Shown here in pieces: positions 53,316 through 61,668 of a stretch of 64,000 bases of DNA. The DNA lies in assembly GCA_947500545.1 (NCBI GenBank), contig CANMSO010000006.1, positions 310,001 through 374,000 of the forward strand. The letters are read 5' to 3'. A program made the translations under genes and the position numbers. The DNA is from an uncultured Aquimarina sp. (GTDB lineage: Bacteria > Bacteroidota > Bacteroidia > Flavobacteriales > Flavobacteriaceae). Numbering within the stretch: the stretch's first letter is position 1; every line of letters starts with the position of its first letter. The notes beneath the pieces were generated by a model. It saw nothing but the letters and a program-made list of their open reading frames with translations, was not told where the DNA came from and made no database searches.

Positions 53316-54181
53316 TCTATTTAGTTCTAAGCATTGTAGCCTCTAGCTTGATATTAATAATCTTCAAGTTGTTTTCTAAGTATAATGTAGACACATCACA
53401 AGCCATTATTATTAATTATGTAGTTGCGTCAATATCTGGATTTGTAGCGTACTCAGAACCAATTGATATGGTGTATGTCTCAAAACAAGATTGGTTCTAT
53501 GGCACGATGATCCTGGGAGTTATTTTTATCTTGGTTTTCAACTTAATGGCTATCACTACACAAAGAAATGGCCTATCAGTAGTTGCAGTAGCAACCAAAA
53601 TGAGCTTAACCATCCCAATTGTATTTGGGATACTAATGTATCATGAAAGCACAGGAGTACTAAAAATCATTGGAATTATTATAGCTCTTGTAGCGGTATA
53701 CCTAACCTCTATAAAAACTGCGGAAGGAATTTCTATAACCAAAAAAAACTTGATTTTCCCATTATTGGTATTCTTAGGAAGTGGAATCATAGATACTAGC
53801 ATTAAATTTTTTGAAACGAATTATGTTACCCAAAATGATATTCCTGTTTTTTCTGCAACCATTTTTGGCTTTGCAGCAATTGTTGGTATTTTCACTTTAT
53901 TATATAAAGCCGTAAAAGGCAGTCTTAGGTTTTCTTTTAAAAATGTAATTGCCGGGATTGGATTAGGAGTACCTAACTATTTTTCGATTTACTTTTTAAT
54001 ACAAGCACTAAGACATGAAAACATGGATAGCTCAACAGTATTTACTATAAATAATGTAGCCATACTCTTAGTCTCTACAATTGCAGGGGTTATTCTTTTT
54101 AAAGAAAGATTGATTCTCAAAAATTGGATTGGTATTATCTTGGCCGTACTTAGTATTATCTTGGTAGCATTTTCTATATAA
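53312..54181 (+). CDS. EamA/DMT-family membrane transporter
   Basis: 289 residues with ten membrane helices in two EamA halves (YLVLSIVASSLILIIFKLFSKYN onward, and LIFPLLVFLGSGIIDTSIKFFE onward). TTG at 53312 is the proposed start; the TGA of the preceding gene overlaps it (TTGA). The substrate cannot be guessed. Context: between a HAD phosphatase and a YigZ protein after ribD. Confidence 0.85.
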   Translation: MIYLVLSIVASSLILIIFKLFSKYNVDTSQAIIINYVVASISGFVAYSEPIDMVYVSKQDWFYGTMILGVIFILVFNLMAITTQRNGLSVVAVATKMSLTIPIVFGILMYHESTGVLKIIGIIIALVAVYLTSIKTAEGISITKKNLIFPLLVFLGSGIIDTSIKFFETNYVTQNDIPVFSATIFGFAAIVGIFTLLYKAVKGSLRFSFKNVIAGIGLGVPNYFSIYFLIQALRHENMDSSTVFTINNVAILLVSTIAGVILFKERLILKNWIGIILAVLSIILVAFSI

Positions 54182-54190
54182 ACTTATTAT

Positions 54191-54805
54191 TTGGAAACAA
54201 AAGACACATACAAAACTATAGACTCTGCAGGAGAAGAAGTTCTCTTTAAAGATCGAAATAGTAAATTTTTTGGATACACCTTTCCAATAACCTCTGAAGA
54301 GAATGCTAAACAGTATATAGAAATTCTAAAAAAACAACATCATTCTGCGCGACATTGGTGCTATGCGTGGCAGACAGGAACAGAAAACATAAAATATCGT
54401 GTCAATGATGACGGTGAGCCTTCTAATTCTGCGGGGCAACCAATTTATGGTCAAATCCAATCATTTGAGACGACCAATATATTAATTGTTGTAGTTCGCT
54501 ATTTTGGTGGCACAAAATTAGGGGTGGGCGGATTGATAAACGCCTATAGAACTGCAGCTCAATTAGCTCTGGAAGCATCAATCATCGTAGAAAAAACCAT
54601 CAATATTGACTTCCTTATTACTTTTGAATATAAGGACATGAACAAGGTCATGCGAATTATAAAGGAAAACGCATTAAATATTATCAAACAAGAGCTTGAA
54701 TTAAATTGTAAAATTCAAATTTCGGTTAGAAAAAAGATGGTTGATAAAATAAAAGAGGTTTTTTCCCCGTTGTACGAAATAGAAATTGAAAGATTGGGTA
54801 GTTAG
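54191..54805 (+). CDS. YigZ/IMPACT family protein
   Basis: 204 residues, normal. N-terminal UPF0029 domain with SARHWCYAWQTGTENIKYRVNDDGEPSNSAGQPI and FGGTKLGVGGLINAYRTAA; C-terminal DUF1949-like ferredoxin fold. TTG at 54191 is forced: an in-frame TAA (the EamA stop, 54179-54181) lies 12 bp upstream and no ATG precedes the conserved part. Stop codon overlaps that of the convergent thioesterase (54802-54805). Confidence 0.92.
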   Translation: METKDTYKTIDSAGEEVLFKDRNSKFFGYTFPITSEENAKQYIEILKKQHHSARHWCYAWQTGTENIKYRVNDDGEPSNSAGQPIYGQIQSFETTNILIVVVRYFGGTKLGVGGLINAYRTAAQLALEASIIVEKTINIDFLITFEYKDMNKVMRIIKENALNIIKQELELNCKIQISVRKKMVDKIKEVFSPLYEIEIERLGS

Positions 54806-55206
54806 TGATTTTGTATTTTTTCAATTAAAAAAGGAGGACAAGGGATAGGTTTTCTAGTTTCACTATTAACAAAGACCAAAGTTGTAGAGGCTGTCGTTAG
54901 CAATTCTAGACTACTATTAAAAATTTCGTAGTCGAAAATAATCTTAACCGTAGGAATTTTCCTCAACGAAGTTTTAACAGTCAATTCATCGTCGAAGAAC
55001 GCAGATTTCTTAAATTTAAGGTCTAAAGTAAACACAGGAAGCATAATACCATTTTCTTCCATTGATTTATATGAGATTCCTAATCGGGACAACCAATCAA
55101 TTCGTGCTAACTCTAAATACTGTGCATAATTGCCATGATGGACAATACCCATTTGATCAGTTTCAGAGTATCGCACTTTAAATTGAGTTTCTGAGGTGAT
55201 TAGCAT
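54802..55206 (-). CDS. YbgC/FadM-type acyl-CoA thioesterase
   Basis: 134 residues, one hotdog domain. Catalytic signature VRYSETDQMGIVHHGNYAQYLELARIDWL, with Asp at the YbgC position (ETDQMG). Relatives hydrolyse short acyl-CoA. Convergent with YigZ with overlapping stops; divergent from dnaA. Second thioesterase of this superfamily in the window, unlike the tetR-linked one it has no palindromic operator. Confidence 0.92.
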   Translation of the reverse strand: MLITSETQFKVRYSETDQMGIVHHGNYAQYLELARIDWLSRLGISYKSMEENGIMLPVFTLDLKFKKSAFFDDELTVKTSLRKIPTVKIIFDYEIFNSSLELLTTASTTLVFVNSETRKPIPCPPFLIEKIQNH

Positions 55207-55403
55207 GTTTTAAATTGAGTGATTATTAACATAAGTAAAAGTAGTACTATCAAATTATGCAAAAAAAATAATTAATATTCAACCCCCTAATCGTTTTTTT
55301 TTTACATTTTTTGTTCACATATTTGTCATGCAAAAACAGTAAGGAGTTTTTTCAACACAATTTCTTTTAGTAACCTAATAAAATAGTTAATCTAGCCAAT
55401 AGA
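55207..55403. other. Gap upstream of dnaA
   Basis: About 197 bp, very AT-rich with long A and T runs. I see no convincing TTATNCACA DnaA boxes, so an origin is not supported here. It should contain the promoters of dnaA and the divergent thioesterase; a -7-like CATATTTG (55318-55325, one mismatch) is the only hint. Confidence 0.4.
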
Positions 55404-56831
55404 ATGAATATAACTGCGCAATCAGTTTGGGATAACTGCCTATCTTTTATAGAAGACAATATTACTCCACAAGCTTTTAAAACTTGGTTTGAACCAATCA
55501 AAGCTGTAAAACTTACAGATGGCGCTCTAAGTATTCAGGTTCCCAGTAAATTTTTTTACGAATGGTTAGAGGAACATTATGTTAACCTACTCAAGGTATC
55601 TTTGACTCGTGAACTAGGAGAACATGCAAAATTGGTTTACGTTATTAAAATGGAGAATACATATGGTAATAAAAAACCATTCACAGAAAAAATCCCTAGT
55701 GCAAACCGCACTTCTGTAAACTCTCAAGAAGTAGATGTACCCATTAAGAGCAAAAATCCAGAGCTAAAAAATCCATTTGTAATTCCGGGAATACGCAATG
55801 TTAAGATTGAATCTCAACTAAATCCCAGTTATAATTTTGAAAACTTTTTAGAAGGAGACTCTAATAGACTAGCTCGTTCTGCGGGAATGGCAGTTGCCAA
55901 CAAACCAGGAGGAACATCTTTTAACCCATTACTTATTTTTGGTGGGGTTGGTTTAGGAAAAACACATCTTGCCCATGCAATTGGTGTAAACATAAAAGAT
56001 AATTACCCAGAGAAAACAGTTCTATATATCTCTGCGGAAAAATTTACTCAACAATATATTGAATCTGTTAAAAAGAATAACCGAAATGACTTTATTCATT
56101 TTTACCAAATCATAGATGTACTTATTGTTGATGACATACAATTATTATCTGGCAAGGCTGGTACACAGGATGTATTCTTCCATATTTTCAACCATTTGCA
56201 CCAAAACGGAAAACAGGTTATACTAACTAGCGACAAAGCACCTGTAGATATGCAAGACATAGAGCAGAGATTACTTTCTCGCTTTAAGTGGGGATTATCT
56301 GCCGAATTACATCAACCAGATTTTGAAACAAGAGTTTCTATTATAAAAAATAAACTGTATCGTGATGGTGTAGAGATGCCTGAAGAAATAGTTGAATTTT
56401 TGGCAAATAACATTAAAACCAATATTCGTGAGTTAGAAGGAGCAATTATCTCTTTGATAGCACACTCCTCTTTTAACAAAAAGGATATCACAATAGATCT
56501 TGCAAAAGCAATTGTAGACAACTATGTAAAAAATACTAAGCGTGAAGTCTCTATTGATTACATTCAGAAAGTAGTAAGTGATTATTTTCAAATGGATGTT
56601 GAAACACTTCAATCTAAGACAAGAAAGCGTCATATTGTACAAGCTCGTCAATTAGCTATGTTTTTTGCAAAAAAACTTACTAAGGCTTCATTAGCCAGTA
56701 TAGGAACCCAAATAGGAAAACGCGATCATGCAACGGTTTTACACGCATGTAAAACAGTAGACAACCTTTCTTCTACAGACAAACAATTTAGAAAATACGT
56801 AGAGGACCTAGGAAAGAAACTTACTCTGTAA
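55404..56831 (+). CDS. dnaA: Chromosomal replication initiator protein DnaA
   Basis: 475 residues. Domain I (VWDNCLSFIEDNITPQAFKTWFEPI), short linker, AAA+ domain with Walker A FGGVGLGKTHLAHAIG (about 178-193) and Walker B IDVLIVDDIQLL, sensor arginine region RLLSRFKWGL, and domain IV with the DNA-binding signature KRDHATVLHACKTV. Binds DnaA boxes and opens the origin. Followed by two genes on the same strand. Confidence 0.97.
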   Translation: MNITAQSVWDNCLSFIEDNITPQAFKTWFEPIKAVKLTDGALSIQVPSKFFYEWLEEHYVNLLKVSLTRELGEHAKLVYVIKMENTYGNKKPFTEKIPSANRTSVNSQEVDVPIKSKNPELKNPFVIPGIRNVKIESQLNPSYNFENFLEGDSNRLARSAGMAVANKPGGTSFNPLLIFGGVGLGKTHLAHAIGVNIKDNYPEKTVLYISAEKFTQQYIESVKKNNRNDFIHFYQIIDVLIVDDIQLLSGKAGTQDVFFHIFNHLHQNGKQVILTSDKAPVDMQDIEQRLLSRFKWGLSAELHQPDFETRVSIIKNKLYRDGVEMPEEIVEFLANNIKTNIRELEGAIISLIAHSSFNKKDITIDLAKAIVDNYVKNTKREVSIDYIQKVVSDYFQMDVETLQSKTRKRHIVQARQLAMFFAKKLTKASLASIGTQIGKRDHATVLHACKTVDNLSSTDKQFRKYVEDLGKKLTL

Positions 56832-56845
56832 CAACCCTTACCTCA

Positions 56846-57310
56846 ATGAAAACCAAAATTTTGATGGTATGTCTGGGGAATATTTGCAGATCCCCTTTGG
56901 CAGAAGGCATTCTAAAATCAAAACTAGACCCCGATGAATATATGGTAGAATCATGTGGCACTAGTAACTATCACATTGGCAGTAAACCAGATAAGCGATC
57001 AATTGACATTGGCATCAAATACGGAATCGACATTAACAACCAGAGAGCAGCCCAGTTTAGTATAGATGATTTTGAAACATACGATTACATTTACGTAATG
57101 GACAATGCCAATTATAAAGACATCACACAACTTTCTGATGATATCAAAAATAGAAGTAAAGTGAAGCTTATTCTTGAAGAGCTATACCCAAATAACCATT
57201 TAGATGTTCCAGATCCGTATTATGGTGGTGAACAAGGCTTTGAAGATGTATACCAAATGCTCAATAAAGCCTGCGACAACATCGTTATTAAACTAGAAAA
57301 GCTTAGTTAA
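56846..57310 (+). CDS. Low-molecular-weight protein tyrosine phosphatase
   Basis: 154 residues. P-loop C-x5-R at the N-terminus: VCLGNICRSP (C9, R15). The acid is the Asp of VPDPYYGG near residue 120. Dephosphorylates phosphotyrosine. It lies 15 bp after dnaA and is probably cotranscribed, an arrangement seen in other flavobacteria; a link to replication control is not shown. Confidence 0.94.
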   Translation: MKTKILMVCLGNICRSPLAEGILKSKLDPDEYMVESCGTSNYHIGSKPDKRSIDIGIKYGIDINNQRAAQFSIDDFETYDYIYVMDNANYKDITQLSDDIKNRSKVKLILEELYPNNHLDVPDPYYGGEQGFEDVYQMLNKACDNIVIKLEKLS

Positions 57311-57418
57311 CTTTTACAGCCATAAAGTTTTTGTATATTTAGATTTGCAATATGACTGTACATTTTTAAATTAGGCCAAAAAACTTAATCAAAAAAAATC
57401 ATTCATTAAAAAAAACCT

Positions 57419-58150
57419 ATGGAGCTTAAACCCCTAGATCCCAAAGGAAAATTATACTTAATACCTACTAGATTAGGAGATGACGTCCCTTTAGAAGTAC
57501 TTCCTATATCTATAAAAAAAGTTTTAGAACAGGTTAATCATTATATCGTTGAAAACGAGAAACCCACTCGTAGATTCATAAAAAAGGTAAGCCCAAGTAA
57601 ATCACAACGATCACTGGTTATCCATACAGTAAACAAATACACTGATGTCTCAGAAATCCCTGGCTACCTAACACCTTGTCTTAACGGCGAATCTATTGGT
57701 TTGTTATCCGATGCTGGCTGTCCAGGAATTGCAGACCCTGGTGCAGAAGTTATAAAAATAGCTCACGAAAAAAACATACAAGTTATACCTCTTGTAGGCC
57801 CTTCATCTATATTATTAGCAATGATGAGCAGCGGAATGAACGGTCAGAGTTTTACTTTTAACGGATACCTTCCTATTGATAAAACAGAAAGAAAGTCAAC
57901 CATCAAAAGGCTGGAGAAGGTTTCTTTGGAAAAAAATCAGGCACAAATTTTTATTGAAACCCCTTACCGAAACGATAAAATGTTTTCTGATTTGAAATCT
58001 ATATTGCATGCAAACACACGACTATGTATTGCTTGTGATATTACCCTAACAACTGAATATATTGCTACAAAAAGTGTAGAACAATGGAAAAAAGAAGAAA
58101 TTGATCTTCATAAAAGACCAACAATATATATTATTCAGAGAGACTACTAA
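57419..58150 (+). CDS. RsmI-like SAM-dependent methyltransferase
   Basis: 243 residues of the tetrapyrrole-methylase fold. Shared with RsmI: SDAGCPGIADPG (RsmI has SDAG-PxISDPG), VPLVGPSSILLAMMSSGMNG and FNGYLP. RsmI 2'-O-methylates C1402 of 16S rRNA. It is probably the longer Bacteroidota paralogue rather than RsmI proper: the N-terminus (LYLIPTRLGDD) differs. So I give no symbol. It ends 15 bp before the convergent lytic gene. Confidence 0.85.
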   Translation: MELKPLDPKGKLYLIPTRLGDDVPLEVLPISIKKVLEQVNHYIVENEKPTRRFIKKVSPSKSQRSLVIHTVNKYTDVSEIPGYLTPCLNGESIGLLSDAGCPGIADPGAEVIKIAHEKNIQVIPLVGPSSILLAMMSSGMNGQSFTFNGYLPIDKTERKSTIKRLEKVSLEKNQAQIFIETPYRNDKMFSDLKSILHANTRLCIACDITLTTEYIATKSVEQWKKEEIDLHKRPTIYIIQRDY

Positions 58151-58164
58151 CAACAACACAAAGA

Positions 58165-58809
58165 CTATAGTGAAGCTTTTGCTTTTCTGTTTGCAACCAC
58201 AAAAGATGTATCATACCCACCAAACCGTTTCATGTAGTATCTAATTGTTGTTCCAAAAGCATCAGCAAAACCCTCTACTCCTCCGCTACGCAGATATCTC
58301 TTTACAGAATTTGGCCCTCCCAAGTGTGCAGCTGCAAGAATTCCGGATTCTGTAATCTCGATTCCATTCATTCTTTTACCAACGAACCATTTAATATCTC
58401 TGCGTAAAACCCATTTATTTCTTGAAAGGTAAGCGTAAAATGCTTTTTCCTGAAGTGCCGGATTATTAAGAAACTTATTTCTGTTAACATTCTTAATTCC
58501 TATTAGATCTAAAGTACCCTTACCAAACTGATATTTGCCAAGGTAACCAAATTGGTTCACGACTCCGTAATCCCCTCTTGATTCTTTAAACGCAACAGCT
58601 TCTTTGAATCCTATATAAGATTTTCCTAACTCTGGAGATACAATCACCCCTTCATCTTCAATCTCATTAAAATTAGGTGCAATATAATACAGATCTAAAC
58701 CAGCTGTACTATAAGAACTAAAATCTAAACGTTCTTTTGTCGTAAAACTTAACAAGAGCACCCCCCCAATTGTAAGTAATATAGATAATCCTATTATCCT
58801 CTTTATCAT
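58165..58809 (-). CDS. Lytic transglycosylase/lysozyme-like secreted protein
   Basis: About 214 residues. N-terminal hydrophobic helix (IIGLSILLTIGGVLLLSF) exports or anchors it. The lysozyme-like part is ESRGDYGVVNQFGYLGKYQFGKGTLDLIG, where the E of KESRGDYG is the likely acid catalyst, then GILAAAHLGGPNSVKRYLRSGG. ATG at 58809 is chosen; the longer reading from 58872 overlaps the promoter -7 box. Expected to act on peptidoglycan. Confidence 0.8.
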   Translation of the reverse strand: MIKRIIGLSILLTIGGVLLLSFTTKERLDFSSYSTAGLDLYYIAPNFNEIEDEGVIVSPELGKSYIGFKEAVAFKESRGDYGVVNQFGYLGKYQFGKGTLDLIGIKNVNRNKFLNNPALQEKAFYAYLSRNKWVLRRDIKWFVGKRMNGIEITESGILAAAHLGGPNSVKRYLRSGGVEGFADAFGTTIRYYMKRFGGYDTSFVVANRKAKASL

Positions 58810-58869
58810 ATAAAAAATTTCTAAGTAGCCATTAAAAAAATGGTCCCCTCTACTTAAATTTTTGCCGTG

Positions 58870-58902
58870 CAAATATACGGCGTTTTTTTAAACAATAAGC
58901 AA
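58870..58902 (-). promoter_or_regulatory. Flavobacterial-type promoter of the lytic gene
   Basis: Minus strand: TTG (58902-58900), a 22-bp spacer, then TATATTTG (58877-58870); another TTG at 58895-58893 gives a 15-bp spacer. A transcript would start near 58865, leaving a leader of about 55 bases before the ATG at 58809. Confidence 0.6.
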
Positions 58903-58946
58903 TAATATGTTAAAATAATTATAACGTTGAATAACAGTGTTTTACA

Positions 58947-58972
58947 TAAAAAAAGCAGGGGGAAAACCCCCT
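58947..58972 (-). terminator. Probable terminator downstream of mltG
   Basis: The hairpin AGGGGG-AAAA-CCCCCT (58957-58972), read on the minus strand, is followed by GC and then a run of seven T (58954-58948). It lies 190 bp after the mltG stop, so mltG mRNA may carry a long 3' tail. Confidence 0.6.
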
Positions 58973-59161
58973 AAAATCATTAATTATGACAGAAACTAAA
59001 CACTTAAACGTCAATCTATGTGTTTTGATCGGTAAAAAATGATTTATCTAAACCAGAAGTAATTCACAAAAAAAACACAATTTTGTTAATAAGTAAATCT
59101 AGATTTACATCAAAAAAGAAAAATAACTTGATTTTTTCCTACAAAAGTATGAGGCCAAAAT

Positions 59162-60205
59162 TTATCGATTTATCCCCTGTTTATTAATCCAATTAACATA
59201 CTGTTTTTTATTCCGATTATGCTGACTTAGTGTCTTTGCAAATTTATGGTATCCCATATTTTCCACATTGGCCACAAAAAAATAGTATCCATGCCTTTCA
59301 TAGTTAAGAACAGCATCAATTGAAGAAATATCTGGCATAGTTATAGGCCCTGGCGGTAACTCTGCATATTTATAAGTATTATAAGGACTATCCAATTCTA
59401 AATCTTTATAAAGAACACGTTTAATTACCACATCCCAATCATTACGGTGTTTTTTTATAGCATAAATCACAGTAGGGTCTGCATCCAGCTTCCAACCGTT
59501 ATTATATCTATTCATATACACACCCGCCACTCTTGGTCGCTCATCAACCTTAGCTGTTTCTTTTTGCACAATAGAAGCTATCGTTACTACCTGATTAGGG
59601 TTTAAACCTATTTCTTTAGCCTTTGCCATGCGTTTATCATTCCAGAATCGCTTATACTCTTTCAGCATTCTATCTCTAAATTGAATAGCAGAAGTGTTCC
59701 AGAAGAATTCATACTTATTAGGAACATACATTGATAAAGCCGTTTCTAAAGAAAACTTGTTAGCTTCTAAAAAAGAGGGGGTTTTAAATGACTCAATTAG
59801 TGAAATGCTATCTGCCTCTATCTGACCAGCAATTCTACCAGCAAGATTTTCTAGTCGCTCTTGATTATTAAAATTGACATAGATTGGAGTATTCTTACTA
59901 CGTAAAACATTAATAATTTCATTATTATTAAGCCCTTTACTTATGATATAACGTCCCGCTTTAATATTATTTATATATCCTTTCCTTCTGGCAATCCTAT
60001 CAAAACTATAAATATCCTTTACAATTGGACTAACCGCTTCAATAAGCTCGGTATACGTTCCTTCTGTAGGTATGTAGACAGTTGTAGTTTCAGATTCAAA
60101 ATTAGTGTTTGGCGAAAACACAGCCTGGTAAACATTATAAGCAAAAATCCCTCCTGCCACTAATCCTATTAGTGCGATTGCAAATATTATTTTTTTAATG
60201 TACAT
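59162..60205 (-). CDS. mltG: Endolytic transglycosylase MltG
   Basis: 347 residues with an N-terminal membrane helix (IIFAIALIGLVAGGIFAYNVYQ). The YceG/MltG catalytic domain contains VVTIASIVQKETAKVDERPRVAGVYMNR, where the E of QKET is the catalytic Glu, and WKLDADPTVIYA. It cuts nascent glycan strands and sets their length. Overlaps the GNAT upstream by 11 bp. Confidence 0.95.
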   Translation of the reverse strand: MYIKKIIFAIALIGLVAGGIFAYNVYQAVFSPNTNFESETTTVYIPTEGTYTELIEAVSPIVKDIYSFDRIARRKGYINNIKAGRYIISKGLNNNEIINVLRSKNTPIYVNFNNQERLENLAGRIAGQIEADSISLIESFKTPSFLEANKFSLETALSMYVPNKYEFFWNTSAIQFRDRMLKEYKRFWNDKRMAKAKEIGLNPNQVVTIASIVQKETAKVDERPRVAGVYMNRYNNGWKLDADPTVIYAIKKHRNDWDVVIKRVLYKDLELDSPYNTYKYAELPPGPITMPDISSIDAVLNYERHGYYFFVANVENMGYHKFAKTLSQHNRNKKQYVNWINKQGINR

Positions 60206-60722
60206 ATAACAATTGATATAAAAACTCGTCTTTATACGAGTCGTTTACTAAATTCCATTCCTTTTTTACACCTACTTTACTGAATCCCTTATTTTCAAAT
60301 AAATTAATGCTCGCTTGATTATCTTGAGCAATATTGGCATACAATTGATGTAATCTAAGATGAGTGAACCCATAGTTAATTATTAACTCAAGAGCTTCTG
60401 CTCCATATCCTTTGCCTCTATCTTTATCCTCTGCTATAATTATTCCTACTCCAGATCTATTATGAGTAGGGTTATAATCAAATAAATCAATAAGCCCCAA
60501 AGTTGCATGATCATTAGAGCAAATGACCAATCGTAATTGTTTTGCTTCATAGATATCTTGATGAGCATTCTCTAGATACTGTTTGATCAAAAAACGAGAA
60601 TATGGAGTTTGTGTAGAGCTCATTTCCCAGATCCGTTCATTGTTTTCAATAATGTATATAAAATCAAGATCTTCTGGCTCAAGAGCCCTTAGATAAATGT
60701 TTTTCCCTTTTAATGTTAACAT
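60195..60722 (-). CDS. GNAT-family N-acetyltransferase (RimJ/RimL-type)
   Basis: 175 residues. Start GKNIYLRALEPEDLDFIYIIENN is that of the RimL/SpeG-type group; acetyl-CoA loop EDKDRGKGYGAEALELIINYGF (about 97-118); end YANIAQDNQASINLFENKGFSKVG. Substrate unknown. Overlaps dapF by 7 bp and mltG by 11 bp, so all three form a translationally linked operon. Confidence 0.93.
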   Translation of the reverse strand: MLTLKGKNIYLRALEPEDLDFIYIIENNERIWEMSSTQTPYSRFLIKQYLENAHQDIYEAKQLRLVICSNDHATLGLIDLFDYNPTHNRSGVGIIIAEDKDRGKGYGAEALELIINYGFTHLRLHQLYANIAQDNQASINLFENKGFSKVGVKKEWNLVNDSYKDEFLYQLLYVH

Positions 60723-61501
60723 ACGATCTCTCCCTTAAAAACCTGTTCTGCCGGGCCAATTAGAAAAATATCTTCGTACCCAAGCTTAGTTTGTTTAAAA
60801 GTAACCCTTAACTCCCCTCCTTCTGTACTAATACTCACTTCTTCTTTATCTGTTCGTTTTGTTGCATGCATAGAAAGAGCAACCGCTGTTACACCCGTCC
60901 CACACGATAATGTTTCATCCTCTACACCTCTTTCATAAGTACGCACAGCGAACAAGTTTCCGTTTTTCTTTTCAACAAAATTCACATTGCTCCCAGATTC
61001 AAAGTAAGGGGCACCATTTCTAATTTTTCGCCCTTCATTTTCAACATCAAAATTAGACAAACCATTTACCATTGTAACATGATGAGGTGATCCGGTATCC
61101 AAAAACAAATGAGAATCATATTTCTCAATATCTGAAACATCCTGCATTTGTAGATACACTAATCCATCTTTTATAATCGCTTTGTGTTTCCCATCAATTG
61201 CAGTAAATACAGCACGATCCTTTATAATACCTAAAAAGGAAGCAAAAGCAACCAGGCATCTTCCACCATTTCCACACATAGAGCTCTCATTGCCATCAGC
61301 ATTAAAATAAACCATTTTAAAATCATCCTCTTGATTGTCAGGGAGTTCCAGCAGCATTAAACCATCTGCACCAATACCAAATTTTCTATCACAAAGTCTA
61401 GAGAACAATTTGGTATTATTTTTGGACAATATTGATTTTCTATTATCAACGATAATAAAATCATTACCCGTGCCTTGATATTTATAAAAAGTAAGTGTCA
61501 T
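60716..61501 (-). CDS. dapF: Diaminopimelate epimerase
   Basis: 261 residues. Interconverts LL- and meso-diaminopimelate for lysine and peptidoglycan. The two catalytic cysteines are in ESSMCGNGGRCLV and ETLSCGTGVTAV; start FYKYQGTGNDFIIVDNR is typical. First gene of dapF-GNAT-mltG, a cell-wall operon. Confidence 0.96.
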   Translation of the reverse strand: MTLTFYKYQGTGNDFIIVDNRKSILSKNNTKLFSRLCDRKFGIGADGLMLLELPDNQEDDFKMVYFNADGNESSMCGNGGRCLVAFASFLGIIKDRAVFTAIDGKHKAIIKDGLVYLQMQDVSDIEKYDSHLFLDTGSPHHVTMVNGLSNFDVENEGRKIRNGAPYFESGSNVNFVEKKNGNLFAVRTYERGVEDETLSCGTGVTAVALSMHATKRTDKEEVSISTEGGELRVTFKQTKLGYEDIFLIGPAEQVFKGEIVC

Positions 61502-61521
61502 TATTGTTCAATTGTAAAGAA

Positions 61522-61547
61522 CAAAGGTACAAAGAATGTTAACACAA
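61522..61547 (-). promoter_or_regulatory. Possible promoter of dapF
   Basis: Minus strand: TTG (61547-61545), a 15-bp spacer, then TACCTTTG (61529-61522). The -7 box is good but the spacer is shorter than usual. Confidence 0.45.
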
Positions 61548-61668
61548 AACCGTTGTTAATTATGAGTTAAATTTCGAAAAAAAAGTATACTATAAGTGTA
61601 ATTTTAAGAGTTATTAGCAGTCTATTAGAAAATAGACATTAGTAAAACAAAAAAAAAGAAACAAGGAG

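Larger units (their letters stand above)
58810..59161. other. Gap between mltG and the lytic gene
   Basis: About 350 bp: the promoter at 58870-58902, a G5-A4-C5 hairpin at 58957-58972, and beyond that AT-rich sequence with no recognised gene. A plus-strand frame of 18 codons at 58986 (MTETKHLNVNLCVLIGKK) is too short to call. Confidence 0.5.

Noticed and set aside
55207..55403. Possible replication origin next to dnaA
   Set aside because: No cluster of TTATNCACA-like boxes seen; in Bacteroidota the origin is often not next to dnaA. GC-skew analysis would settle it.
58986..59042. 18-codon plus-strand frame
   Set aside because: Too short and without homology; kept only as a note in the gap entry.
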